From Methylohalomonas lacus (GTDB lineage: Bacteria; Pseudomonadota; Gammaproteobacteria; Methylohalomonadales; Methylohalomonadaceae), in the NCBI RefSeq assembly GCF_024808875.1, contig NZ_JANUCT010000008.1, positions 58,501 through 122,500 of the forward strand: 64,000 bases of DNA, read 5' to 3'. A program made the translations under genes and the position numbers. Below are positions 34,855-47,540 of the stretch, in pieces (position 1 is the first letter of the stretch; each line of letters begins with the position of its first letter). The notes below the pieces were generated by a model, which was given only the letters and a program-made list of their open reading frames with translations, was not told where the DNA came from and ran no database searches.

Positions 34855-35523
34855 ATTAACGCACCCAGGGCCGAGGCCGGAATCGATCGCCAGGCGCTTG
34901 CCGCCGAACTGGAGACCGGCATCACGGCGCTGGGCCTGGATCCGGCGGCGCTGCCGCAGGCAGCGCTGCTCGACTACCTGGAACTGCTGGTGCACTGGAA
35001 CCAGGCCTACAATCTGACCGCCGTGCGTGATCCGCAGGCCATGGTCGCCTACCACCTGCTCGACAGTCTCAGCCTGTTACCCCATCTGCGCGAATCCGAT
35101 CGCCGCTGTCTCGACATCGGCACCGGGGCCGGTCTGCCGGGCGTGGTACTGGCACTGGCGCGCCCGGACCAGCACTGGGTGCTGCTCGACAGCAACTCGA
35201 AGAAGACCCGCTTCCTGCAGCAGGTGCGCATGCAGCTGGATCTGAACAATATCGAGGTGGTGCGCGAACGGGTCACCGAGTACGCTCCAGAGGCGCTTTT
35301 CGATGTCGTCAGCGCGCGGGCGCTGGCGGGACTCGACAAGCTGTGTCGCTGGGCACAGCCGCTGCTGGCACCGGGCGGTCGGCTGCTGGCGATGAAGGCA
35401 GCGCCCGATGCCGGCGAGCTGGACAGTGTCGTTGACCTGTCGATCGATTATCGCGGCCATGAACTGAGCGTGCCCGGCGTTGACGGGCCGCGTTCACTGA
35501 TCGAGCTGTGGTTTAATACCTGA
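34855..35523 (+). CDS. rsmG: 16S rRNA (guanine-527-N7)-methyltransferase, non-canonical start
   Basis: Methylates N7 of G527 in 16S rRNA. The SAM motif RCLDIGTGAGLPGVVLALARP and the VSARALAGLDKL segment are clear. The coding sequence clearly extends upstream of the only normal start in frame (GTG 34990), because the reading frame there encodes the family's N-terminal helix (LLDYLELLVHWNQAYNLTAVRD). No ATG, GTG or TTG occurs in frame back into mnmG. Candidates are ATT at 34855, 9 bp after GGAG, or CTG at 34849, which overlaps the mnmG stop as CTGA. With ATT the protein is 222 residues, normal for the family. Confidence 0.88.
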   Translation: MNAPRAEAGIDRQALAAELETGITALGLDPAALPQAALLDYLELLVHWNQAYNLTAVRDPQAMVAYHLLDSLSLLPHLRESDRRCLDIGTGAGLPGVVLALARPDQHWVLLDSNSKKTRFLQQVRMQLDLNNIEVVRERVTEYAPEALFDVVSARALAGLDKLCRWAQPLLAPGGRLLAMKAAPDAGELDSVVDLSIDYRGHELSVPGVDGPRSLIELWFNT

Positions 35524-35609
35524 GCACTTGTGCCATCGGCCGTTCCCCCTGCCGGAAGGCTCATGCAATAATAACTCAAGCCTACCCGGAACCGACCAAC
35601 AGCTAACCC

Positions 35610-36386
35610 ATGGCCAAGATCATTGCAGTCACCAATCAGAAAGGCGGCGTCGGCAAGACCACGACCAGCGTCAACCTGGCTGCCTCGCTGGCGGCCACCA
35701 AGCGCCGGGTGTTGCTGATCGATCTGGATCCGCAGGGCAACGCGACGATGGGCAGCGGCATCGACAAGCACGCGCTCAAGCGCAGCAGCTATGACGTATT
35801 GATGGACGATGTGCCGATTCGCGAGGCGATTGTTGAATCACCGCAGGGTGGGTTCCAGCTGTTGCCGGCGAATGCCGATCTGACCGGCGCCGAGGTCGCG
35901 CTGCTCGAGGAGCTGGCGCGCGAGATGCGTCTGCGCAAGGCGCTGGAACCGATCAACGACCATTATCATTACATTTTCATCGACTGCCCGCCGGCGCTGA
36001 ACATGCTGACGGTCAATGCGCTGGTGGCTTCGCATACCGTCATGATCCCGATGCAGTGCGAGTATTACGCGCTGGAGGGGCTGACGGCCCTGATGGAAAC
36101 GATCGAGAAGATCCGCAAGTACCTGAACCCGGAACTGCAGATCGAGGGGTTGCTGCGGACCATGTACGACCCGCGCAACAACCTGGCCTGCCAGGTTTCG
36201 GCGCAGTTGATGGAGCATTTTGGTGATAAGGTCTACCACACGATCATCCCGCGCAACGTGCGCCTGGCCGAGGCGCCGAGCCACGGCCTGCCGGCGCTGA
36301 TCTACGATCGCACCTCGCGCGGCGCGCTGGCCTACCTGGCGCTGGCTGGCGAGATGCTGCGGCGGGAACGCAGCAGCGCGGCGTAA
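35610..36386 (+). CDS. parA: Chromosome partitioning ATPase ParA (Soj)
   Basis: Deviant-Walker ATPase that moves ParB–parS complexes during chromosome segregation. The 258-residue protein starts KIIAVTNQKGGVGKTTTSVNLAASLA (Walker A with both lysines), followed by LIDLDPQGNATMGSG, FIDCPPALNMLTVNALVAS and the C-terminal DNA-binding basic patches. Short N-terminus, so the chromosomal Soj type. Followed by parB after 104 bp that hold a REP-like pair. Confidence 0.97.
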   Translation: MAKIIAVTNQKGGVGKTTTSVNLAASLAATKRRVLLIDLDPQGNATMGSGIDKHALKRSSYDVLMDDVPIREAIVESPQGGFQLLPANADLTGAEVALLEELAREMRLRKALEPINDHYHYIFIDCPPALNMLTVNALVASHTVMIPMQCEYYALEGLTALMETIEKIRKYLNPELQIEGLLRTMYDPRNNLACQVSAQLMEHFGDKVYHTIIPRNVRLAEAPSHGLPALIYDRTSRGALAYLALAGEMLRRERSSAA

Positions 36387-36407
36387 GTTGAATAGCAAAC
36401 AAGATTA

Positions 36408-36461
36408 GTAGGAGGCCCGACCCCGGGCCGAACGTGTTCGCGGCGGGGTCGCCGCTCCCAC
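36408..36461. repeat. Mirror pair of REP-like units between parA and parB
   Basis: Two 26-bp units with shared layout GTRGGAG–3 bases–CGACCCCG–3 bases–CGAAC face each other across a 2-bp centre (36434–36435). Unit 1 is 36408–36433 and unit 2 is 36436–36461 on the opposite strand. Each has its own small stem (GGCCCG/CGGGCC-like and GGCG/CGCC around ACCCC), and together they pair into a longer hairpin. This resembles the BIME elements of enteric and Pseudomonas genomes, but the core differs. Confidence 0.85.
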
Positions 36462-36490
36462 GGTTCCACATGACGGAAGACAGATAACTG

Positions 36491-37369
36491 ATGGCAGCCA
36501 AGAAAAGAGGACTCGGTCGCGGTCTTGACGCACTGATCGCCGGGCGCAACCCGGAAGAACTGCTGAGCGAGGAAAAGCAGGGCGACGATCTGCTCAAGGC
36601 GCTGCCGGTGGACCTGATCCAGCGCGGCCGCTACCAGCCGCGCATCGACATGAAGACCGAGCGGCTGCAGGAGCTGGCCGACTCGATCAAGGCCCAGGGC
36701 GTGGTGCAGCCGATCGTCGTGCGACCGATTGCCGAGGGCCGTTACGAGATCATCGCCGGCGAGCGCCGCTGGCGCGCCGCGCAGCTGGCCGGCCTGCACG
36801 AGATTCCGGCGGTCATTCGCGATGTTTCGGATCAGGCGGCGATGTGCCTGGCGCTGATCGAGAACATCCAGCGCGAAAACCTCAACCCGATCGAGGAGGC
36901 GCGGGCGCTCGAGCGGCTGCTGCACGAGTTCGAGATGACCCACGACGGGGTGGCCGATGCGGTCGGTCGCTCACGCGCATCGGTGAGCAATCTCATGCGC
37001 TTGCTGGAGCTGCGCCCGGAAGTGCGCGAGATGGTTGAATCGGGTGACCTGGAAATGGGCCACGCCCGCGCCCTGCTGGGCCTGACCCAGGCGCGGCAGA
37101 TGGAGGCGGCACGCAAGGTGGTGAGCAAGGGGCTGTCGGTGCGCGCCACCGAACAGATGGTGCGCCAGCTGCACGCCGGTGACCAGTCGCCGGCAAAGAA
37201 GACCGGCGGCCGGCGTCGTGACCCCAATATTACCGGCCTGGAACAGGACCTGGCCGAGCGTCTCGGCGCCCGGGTGGAGATCAAATCCGGTCAGAAAGGC
37301 CGTGGCAGCGTGGTGATCCACTACAGCTCACTGGACGAGCTGGATGGAATTTTACAGCACATAAAGTAA
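36491..37369 (+). CDS. parB: Chromosome partitioning protein ParB (Spo0J)
   Basis: CTP-dependent clamp that loads at parS sites and spreads. The 292-residue protein has the N-terminal ParB/Srx domain with PIVVRPIAEGRYEIIAGERRWRAA (the GERRWRAA CTP motif) and ENIQRENLNPIEEA, a helix-turn-helix around THDGVADAVGRSRASVSNLMRLL, and a C-terminal dimerisation domain after a basic linker. Co-oriented with parA. I see no complete parS (TGTTTCACGTGAAACA) in the window. Confidence 0.97.
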   Translation: MAAKKRGLGRGLDALIAGRNPEELLSEEKQGDDLLKALPVDLIQRGRYQPRIDMKTERLQELADSIKAQGVVQPIVVRPIAEGRYEIIAGERRWRAAQLAGLHEIPAVIRDVSDQAAMCLALIENIQRENLNPIEEARALERLLHEFEMTHDGVADAVGRSRASVSNLMRLLELRPEVREMVESGDLEMGHARALLGLTQARQMEAARKVVSKGLSVRATEQMVRQLHAGDQSPAKKTGGRRRDPNITGLEQDLAERLGARVEIKSGQKGRGSVVIHYSSLDELDGILQHIK

Positions 37370-37420
37370 GCAAATTGAACGGCTTATACGTCAGCTGACG
37401 GATTCGGCGACGAACAGTCG

Positions 37421-37449
37421 TTGAACAATCCATTAGCAAAAATTATACT
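37421..37449 (+). promoter_or_regulatory. Sigma-70 promoter of the atp operon
   Basis: TTGAAC (37421–37426), a 17-bp AT-rich spacer and TATACT (37444–37449) make a strong vegetative promoter. Transcription would start near 37456, 12 nt before the atpI start, so atpI would have a very short leader. Confidence 0.8.
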
Positions 37450-37467
37450 CGCGCCGTTTTTACCAAG

Positions 37468-38686
<1,219 letters not shown>

Positions 38687-38716
38687 TGATTTAAGTTAAA
38701 CAATACCTATATTTAA

Positions 38717-39001
<285 letters not shown>

Positions 39002-39060
39002 TAGACCGTTGCCGTAGCGACGGGAATTAATCAAGTCGACGCTGCAAGAGGACAGATACC

Positions 39061-39531
39061 GTGGATATTAATGCAACACTAATCGGACAGGGCCTGACCT
39101 TCTTCGTCTTCATTCTGGTGACGATGAAGTTTGTCTGGCCGAACATCCAGAAGGCCATGGCCGAACGCGAGCAAAAGATCGCCGACGGTCTGGCAGCAGC
39201 GGAAAAGGGCAAGCAAGAACTCGAACAGGCCGAAGAGCGCTCCCAGGAACTGGTCAATGATGGCAAGCAGAAAGCTTCCGACATCATCGCCCAGGCCCAG
39301 AAGCGTGGTGACGAGATGATCGAGGAGGCCAAGTCCGAGGCACGCACGGAAGCCGATCGTGTCAAGGCTTCGGCACAGGCCGAGATCGATCAGGAGATTG
39401 CTACTGCCCGCGAGAAACTGAAAACAGAAGTGGCGGCCCTGGCGATTGCCGGTGCCGAGCAGATTCTGATGCGCGAAGTTGATAAAAGCGCGCATAACGA
39501 AGTTCTCGATAAAGTCTGCGCGAAACTTTGA
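39061..39531 (+). CDS. atpF: ATP synthase F0 subunit b
   Basis: Peripheral stalk subunit of 156 residues: one N-terminal membrane helix ([21 protein letters not shown]) followed by a long charged alpha-helix that dimerises as a right-handed coil. Starts with GTG after GAGG. Length equals the E. coli protein. Confidence 0.97.
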   Translation: MDINATLIGQGLTFFVFILVTMKFVWPNIQKAMAEREQKIADGLAAAEKGKQELEQAEERSQELVNDGKQKASDIIAQAQKRGDEMIEEAKSEARTEADRVKASAQAEIDQEIATAREKLKTEVAALAIAGAEQILMREVDKSAHNEVLDKVCAKL

Positions 39532-39544
39532 AGGACCGTAACGC

Positions 39545-40078
39545 ATGCTAGAAAAGACCACCATCGCTCGTCCGTACGCCGAAGCCGCCTTTGAGCAGGC
39601 CCGCGAAGAGGGCACGCTTAAATCCTGGTCGGAGCTCCTGTCCGTACTGGCAGTGGCGGTGTCCGACAAACAGATGCATGCATTACTGCAGAACCCGCGA
39701 GTCACGGCGGCTCAATTGCTGGATATCGTAAGCGGTATTGCCGGTGGTGAGCTGAGCGAAACGCAGCGGAATTTCCTGCAGGTGCTGGTTGAGGCCGAAC
39801 GCCTGCAGTTCGCGCCGGAGATGAAGACGCTGTTCGAAGCAAACCGGCTGGATGCGGAAGGTTTAGCCAATGTGGAGGTGGTTTCCGCTTACCCGCTCGA
39901 GGATGCGCAGCGCAGTCGCATAACTGACGCCATGGCCAAGCGTCTGGATCGCAAGATCGAATTGACGGAAAGCACCGATGAAAAGCTTATCGGTGGCGCC
40001 GTCATTCGCAATGGCGATTCGGTTATTGATGCTTCCATTCGCGGTCAGTTGGAGGAATTGCGCAGCGAACTCGCCTGA
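39545..40078 (+). CDS. atpH: ATP synthase F1 subunit delta
   Basis: Connects the peripheral stalk to the top of F1. The 177-residue protein begins TIARPYAEAAFEQA, has an N-terminal helical bundle and a C-terminal domain ending KLIGGAVIRNGDSVIDASIRG, both hallmark segments. It follows atpF after 13 bp. Confidence 0.97.
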   Translation: MLEKTTIARPYAEAAFEQAREEGTLKSWSELLSVLAVAVSDKQMHALLQNPRVTAAQLLDIVSGIAGGELSETQRNFLQVLVEAERLQFAPEMKTLFEANRLDAEGLANVEVVSAYPLEDAQRSRITDAMAKRLDRKIELTESTDEKLIGGAVIRNGDSVIDASIRGQLEELRSELA

Positions 40079-40161
40079 AGCGGGTTCGAGTGCTGACGTG
40101 ACCAGATTCAGAACTGAACACTAAGCGGTCTAACCGCCGATAGAGTCGACGAGGAATAACG

Positions 40162-41703
<1,542 letters not shown>

Positions 41704-41765
41704 CTGATCGGGTACACGGCGTAAAAAGTCATTCATTCAAGTGAATAGTCAGACAGGAAACTGAT

Positions 41766-42629
41766 ATGGCGGCAGGAAAAGAAGTCCGGTCCAAGATCTC
41801 CAGCGTCAAAAACACGCAGAAGATTACCAAGGCAATGGAGATGGTGGCCGCCAGTAAAATGCGCAAGGCGCAGGAGCGGATGCAGTCGGCACGTCCCTAT
41901 GCCGAAAGAATCCGTAATGTAATCGCGCATCTGGGCAATGCCAATCCGGAATACAAGCACAGCTATCTTGTGCCGCGTGATGATGTCAAGCGCATTGGAC
42001 TGATCGTCGTAACGACGGATCGTGGTCTTTGTGGTGGCCTCAATGCCAACCTGTTCCGTCAATTGCTTCGTGACATGAAGGAATGGGACGACCAGGGCAA
42101 GGAAATGGAGATGTGCATCATCGGCACCAAGGGCATTTCCTTCTTTAAACGCATAGGCGGTAAAATTACCGCGCAGAAAACCGGTATTGGCGATACGCCC
42201 TCGCTTGAAGATCTGATCGGCTCGGTCAAGGTCATGCTCGACGCGTATGACGAAGAGCGTATCGATGAGCTGCACCTGGTTTACAACAAGTTTGTCAATT
42301 CCATGACGCAGAAGCCGACCATGGAAAAAGTATTGCCGGTAGAGGCCAGTGAAGATGAGGAACTGCAGGATCTGTGGGACTACATCTACGAGCCGAATGC
42401 GCAGGAAGTGCTTGATGACCTGCTGATGCGTTATGTCGAATCCCTGGTTTATCAGGGTGTGGTCGAAAACATCGCCTGCGAACAGGCTGCGCGTATGGTT
42501 GCCATGAAGAGCGCCTCCGACAATGCCGGCAAGCTGATTGATGACCTCGAGTTGATCTATAACAAGCAGCGTCAGGCGGCGATTACCCAGGAGTTGTCGG
42601 AAATCGTCAGCGGCGCAGCGGCAACTTAG
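41766..42629 (+). CDS. atpG: ATP synthase F1 subunit gamma
   Basis: Central stalk that rotates inside the alpha/beta ring. The 287-residue protein starts with [29 protein letters not shown] and ends in a long helix with [38 protein letters not shown], the diagnostic coiled-coil ends. Confidence 0.98.
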   Translation: MAAGKEVRSKISSVKNTQKITKAMEMVAASKMRKAQERMQSARPYAERIRNVIAHLGNANPEYKHSYLVPRDDVKRIGLIVVTTDRGLCGGLNANLFRQLLRDMKEWDDQGKEMEMCIIGTKGISFFKRIGGKITAQKTGIGDTPSLEDLIGSVKVMLDAYDEERIDELHLVYNKFVNSMTQKPTMEKVLPVEASEDEELQDLWDYIYEPNAQEVLDDLLMRYVESLVYQGVVENIACEQAARMVAMKSASDNAGKLIDDLELIYNKQRQAAITQELSEIVSGAAAT

Positions 42630-42684
42630 TTTCAGACCGGCGCATTGCAATTCAAGAACGTCAGTCATACAGATTTCAGATTAA

Positions 42685-44073
<1,389 letters not shown>

Positions 44074-44105
44074 GCGCCAGCACCCAATAGAACAGGACCA
44101 ATACA

Positions 44106-44534
44106 GTGGCTGAAACCATTAAAGTTGACATCGTCAGCGCCGAAAAGGAGCTGTTCTCGGGCGAGGCCGCCATGGTCTTCTGTCCCGCGGTCATGGGTGA
44201 AGTCGGCATCGCGCCGCAGCATTCGCCCCTGGTGACCAAGCTCGGTCCGGGCGAAGTCCGGCTGAAATTGCCTAGTGGCGAAGAGGAAGGTTACTACGTT
44301 TCCGGCGGCATGCTGGAAGTACAACCCCACCTGGTTACGGTGCTCTCGGATACCGCATTGCGGGCGCGTGACATTGACGAGGCGGCCGCCTTGCAGGCCA
44401 AGGAAGAGGCCGAGAAGGCGCTGCACGATCAGGAAAGCGATATCGATTACGGTTCCGCCCAGGCAGCGCTGGCCGAAGCCGTCGCCCAGCTGCAGACGCT
44501 GCGGCGCATGAAAAACCGCGCCGGCCGCGGCTAG
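44106..44534 (+). CDS. atpC: ATP synthase F1 subunit epsilon
   Basis: Regulatory subunit at the foot of the central stalk, 142 residues: N-terminal beta-sandwich (IKVDIVSAEKELFSGEA, GEVGIAPQHSPLVTKL) and C-terminal helical hairpin. Starts with GTG. Last gene of the operon; a strong terminator follows. Confidence 0.97.
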   Translation: MAETIKVDIVSAEKELFSGEAAMVFCPAVMGEVGIAPQHSPLVTKLGPGEVRLKLPSGEEEGYYVSGGMLEVQPHLVTVLSDTALRARDIDEAAALQAKEEAEKALHDQESDIDYGSAQAALAEAVAQLQTLRRMKNRAGRG

Positions 44535-44555
44535 ACAGGTCCCCTGCATGACAAT

Positions 44556-44598
44556 CATCACCATGCCCGCTATGCCGGGCATGGTGATGTCCTTTTTT
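44556..44598 (+). terminator. Intrinsic terminator of the atp operon
   Basis: A perfect 14-bp stem (CATCACCATGCCCG with its complement) closes a 6-base loop and is followed by CCTTTTTT. It lies 22 bp after the atpC stop. Confidence 0.93.
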
Positions 44599-44637
44599 AA
44601 GTGTTGCCATTTGCGCACACTTTCTATTCAATCACTC

Positions 44638-44671
44638 ATGGATACTGAGAACGCGATCGCGGAATATCCAT
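44638..44671. other. Stem-loop in the glmU leader
   Basis: ATGGATA and TATCCAT bracket an inner 10-bp palindrome CGCGATCGCG (44652–44661). The structure lies between the atp terminator and glmU, 80 bp before the start codon. It could be an operator or an RNA element in the glmU leader; nothing in the sequence decides. Confidence 0.35.
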
Positions 44672-44751
44672 GCAAGCCGGTAAGTGTATTGTCCAGTGCA
44701 GCCCAAATACCTATCTTGAGCGGGTCTTGAAGCGATATCGGGTATAACCTC

Positions 44752-46113
44752 ATGAGTTTAAGTATCGTCATACTCGCCGCCGGACAGGGCACACGCATGT
44801 ACTCCCGGTTGCCGAAGGTATTGCACCGGCTGGCCGGTCGCACTCTTCTGGAACACGTTCATGATACTGCCGCTGCGCTGACAGCAGATCGTATCATTAC
44901 CGTTTACGGTCATGGCGGCAGCCAGGTGCCGGACACACTGGCGCACCTGGATGTTCACTGGGTGGAGCAGCGTGAACAACAGGGTACCGGACACGCCGTA
45001 GCCCAGACCTTGCCGCAGATCGATGATCAGGATACAACCCTCATACTCTATGGTGATGTGCCGCTGACCAGTGCTGCGACCCTGCAACGTCTGCTGTCTG
45101 CTGCGAGCGATACCGGTTTTGCACTGCTGACGGCATCACTGGCTGATCCCGCCGGTTACGGTCGTATCGTGCGTAACCGGGCGGGCGAGATACAGCGTAT
45201 TGTCGAGCAAAAAGACGCCAGCAATGATGAGCAGGCTATCGGCGAGGTCAATACCGGCATGATGGCCGTACGCGGTGCGTTGCTTAAGCGCTGGGTGAGT
45301 GCCCTGAAAAATGACAATGCCCAGGGTGAGTATTATCTGACCGATATTATTGCCATGGCGGTGGATGAAGGTGTAACAGTCGATAGTATCCAGCCGCAGC
45401 ATGAATACGAAATCGTCGGCATTAACAACCGCCTGCAACTGGCTGAAGCGGAAAATCACTATCGACACCTGCGTGCCCGTGAACTGATGCTGTCTGGTGT
45501 TACGCTTGTCGATCCGCAGCGTTTCGATGCGCGCGGCCAGGTTACTGCTGACAGCGATGTGACTATTGATATCAATGTCATCCTCGAAGGCAATGTGCGC
45601 CTCGGTAAGGATGTGCATATTGGTGCGCATTGTATTTTACGCGACGTCGACATTGGGGATGGGGTCAAAATAGAATCGCACAGTGTCATCGAGCAGGCCA
45701 CTGTCGGCAATCACTGCAGTATCGGACCCTTCGCGCGCATTCGCCCGGGGACACGGCTTGCGGACGATGTTCATGTCGGCAATTTCGTTGAGGTGAAGAA
45801 ATCCGATATCGCCAGCGGTTCCAAAGTGAATCACCTGAGTTATATCGGCGATACCGATATCGGTAAAGGTGTCAATGTCGGAGCCGGCACTATCACCTGT
45901 AACTACGACGGCGCCAACAAGCACCGGACCGTCATCGAGGACAACGTTTTCATCGGCTCGGATACCCAGCTGGTTGCCCCCGTGCATGTGGCCCGCGGGG
46001 CAACCATTGCCGCAGGCACGACAGTAACAAAGGATGTCGATGCTGATGCCCTGGCTATCAGCCGCACCGAACAGCGCAGTGTCAGCAACTGGAAACGGCC
46101 GAAGAAGAAATAG
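44752..46113 (+). CDS. glmU: Bifunctional UDP-N-acetylglucosamine pyrophosphorylase/glucosamine-1-phosphate acetyltransferase
   Basis: Makes UDP-GlcNAc for peptidoglycan and lipopolysaccharide. The 453-residue protein has the uridyltransferase domain (LAAGQGTRMYSRLPKVL at the N-terminus, LYGDVPLTSAAT) and, from ~250, a left-handed beta-helix of hexapeptide repeats with NFVEVKKSDIASGSKVNHLSYIGD and VGAGTITCNYDGANKH of the acetyltransferase site. Downstream of atpC as in E. coli. glmS does not follow; a heptamer-repeat leader does. Confidence 0.98.
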   Translation: MSLSIVILAAGQGTRMYSRLPKVLHRLAGRTLLEHVHDTAAALTADRIITVYGHGGSQVPDTLAHLDVHWVEQREQQGTGHAVAQTLPQIDDQDTTLILYGDVPLTSAATLQRLLSAASDTGFALLTASLADPAGYGRIVRNRAGEIQRIVEQKDASNDEQAIGEVNTGMMAVRGALLKRWVSALKNDNAQGEYYLTDIIAMAVDEGVTVDSIQPQHEYEIVGINNRLQLAEAENHYRHLRARELMLSGVTLVDPQRFDARGQVTADSDVTIDINVILEGNVRLGKDVHIGAHCILRDVDIGDGVKIESHSVIEQATVGNHCSIGPFARIRPGTRLADDVHVGNFVEVKKSDIASGSKVNHLSYIGDTDIGKGVNVGAGTITCNYDGANKHRTVIEDNVFIGSDTQLVAPVHVARGATIAAGTTVTKDVDADALAISRTEQRSVSNWKRPKKK

Positions 46114-46136
46114 CGAGCGCACGTGCGCTTGCGCGT

Positions 46137-46164
46137 CACTTGTCACTCGTGAATCGTTCCTCGC
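46137..46164. repeat. Heptamer array, left arm before the nitrilase gene
   Basis: CACTTGT, CACTCGT, GAATCGT, TCCTCGC: four 7-bp units directly after glmU. The reverse complement (CGAGTGA-type units) matches about two-thirds of the positions of the array at 46198–46232, so the two can pair around a small inner hairpin (AGACAG…CTGTCT, ~46169–46186). Confidence 0.65.
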
Positions 46165-46197
46165 AGGAGACAGACTTTTCTGTCTAGAGGTGGATGA

Positions 46198-46232
46198 ACG
46201 AGGGACGAACAACGAGGCACGAACGACGAATG
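46198..46232. repeat. Heptamer array containing a start codon
   Basis: ACGAGGG, ACGAACA, ACGAGGC, ACGAACG, ACGAATG: five 7-bp units sharing ACGA. The last unit contains the ATG of the nitrilase gene at 46230–46232, so the ribosome binding region is pure repeat. Confidence 0.85.
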
Positions 46233-47030
46233 AAAATTGGATTTTACCAGTACCGGCCGCAGTTCGGCCGCATCAAGGCCAACCTGAATAAAGTCCTGAA
46301 AAAGCTGGAAGGCATCGATGCGGACCTGATCGTCCTGCCGGAGCTGGCGTTCAGTGGCTATTATTTCAGCGACCGCAGCGAAGCGTTAAGCCTGGCCGAG
46401 GATCCCGGCAACTCGGCTACCGTCAACGCGCTGACCGAGCTGTGCAGCCGCAATGACTTTCACCTGGTCACGGGTTTTACCGAACGCGCGGATGACAAGG
46501 TTTATAACAGTGCGCTGCTTATCGGCCCGGACGGCATCGAGCACATCTACCGTAAGCTGCACCTGTTCAATGAAGAAAAGTTCTGGTTTGATGCCGGCGA
46601 TATCCCGCTATCGGTTCAGGAAGTCCGCGGCGCCAGGATCGGCATCATGGTCTGCTTTGACTGGGTGTTTCCGGAAGTGGCGCGTACGCTGGCCCTGCAG
46701 GGCGCAGACATTATTTGTCAGCCGGCCAATCTGGTGCTGACCTACTGCCAGCAGACCATGCTCACGCGCAGCCTGGAAAACCGCGTTTTCAGCGTCACCT
46801 GCAACCGCTTCGGTGCTGACAAGCGTCCGCAGGGCGAGTTGAAGTTTACCGGTCGCAGCCAGCTGGTTGCACCCAACGGCGATCGACTGGAGAGTGCGCC
46901 GCCACAGCGCGAGGCGCTCGTTATCATGGACATCGACCCGGCGCAGGCCCATGAAAAGCACATTACCAAGCATAATGATGTACTCGCCGACCGGCGTCCC
47001 GAATTTTACCGAACACTGATTGAACATTGA
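46230..47030 (+). CDS. Nitrilase-family carbon-nitrogen hydrolase
   Basis: A 266-residue amidase-type enzyme with the full catalytic triad: Glu38 (LPELAFSGY), Lys109 (YRKLHLF) and Cys142 (VCFDWVFPE). Substrate unknown; the short single-domain form resembles omega-amidase and N-carbamoylputrescine amidase groups. With speA in the genome, a role in the agmatine route is possible but unproven. The ATG at 46230 is preferred; the 12-residue upstream extension only translates the heptamer repeat. It is followed by an RraA-like gene after 10 bp. Confidence 0.92.
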   Translation: MKIGFYQYRPQFGRIKANLNKVLKKLEGIDADLIVLPELAFSGYYFSDRSEALSLAEDPGNSATVNALTELCSRNDFHLVTGFTERADDKVYNSALLIGPDGIEHIYRKLHLFNEEKFWFDAGDIPLSVQEVRGARIGIMVCFDWVFPEVARTLALQGADIICQPANLVLTYCQQTMLTRSLENRVFSVTCNRFGADKRPQGELKFTGRSQLVAPNGDRLESAPPQREALVIMDIDPAQAHEKHITKHNDVLADRRPEFYRTLIEH

Positions 47031-47040
47031 GGAATCCGTC

Positions 47041-47523
47041 ATGACCGAACTTGCCACCGCCGATCTCTATGATGCCAATGAAGACCAGGTCCAGGTCGCA
47101 CTGCCCATGTTTGCCGATTACGGCGGTCGCCTGGCCTTTTGCGGCCCGATCGCCACGGTCAAGGTCCACGAGGACAACACGCTGGTACGCAAGGCCCTGG
47201 AGGAACAGGGTGACGGCCGGGTGCTGGTTGTCGATGGTGGTGAATCGCTGCGCTGTGCGCTGGTCGGCGATATGCTGGCCGAACTCGGTCGCGACAACGG
47301 CTGGAACGGCATCATCGTCTCCGGTTGTATCCGCGATTCGGCCGTAATCGCCGGTATTGATATCGGCGTGAAGGCGATCGGCACGAACCCGCGCAAGAGC
47401 GTGAAACTGAATACCGGCCAGCGCGATATCCCCGTGAGTTTTGCCGGCGTCACATTTACCCCCGGCGAGTTCGTGTACGCGGACGAAGACGGCATTCTGC
47501 TGTCCAAACAGGCATTGATCTGA
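47041..47523 (+). CDS. rraA: RraA-family protein
   Basis: A 160-residue protein with the RraA core: ATADLYDANEDQVQVALPMFADYGG, GPIATVKVHEDNTLVRKAL, LVVDGGESLRCALVGDMLAELG and GIIVSGCIRDSAVIAG. The family includes RNase E inhibitors and hydroxymethylglutarate-type aldolases; the aldolase residues (GD, RD) are present, so either role is possible. The ATG at 47041 has GGA upstream. Downstream partner of the nitrilase gene. Confidence 0.93.
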   Translation: MTELATADLYDANEDQVQVALPMFADYGGRLAFCGPIATVKVHEDNTLVRKALEEQGDGRVLVVDGGESLRCALVGDMLAELGRDNGWNGIIVSGCIRDSAVIAGIDIGVKAIGTNPRKSVKLNTGQRDIPVSFAGVTFTPGEFVYADEDGILLSKQALI

Positions 47524-47540
47524 ACCACGAGGAAACTGCC

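Noticed and set aside
34990..35523. Short RsmG from GTG 34990
   Set aside because: It would remove the conserved N-terminal helix, which is clearly encoded upstream in frame.
46194..46229. Upstream ATG extension of the nitrilase
   Set aside because: The added residues only translate the heptamer repeat and do not resemble a nitrilase N-terminus.
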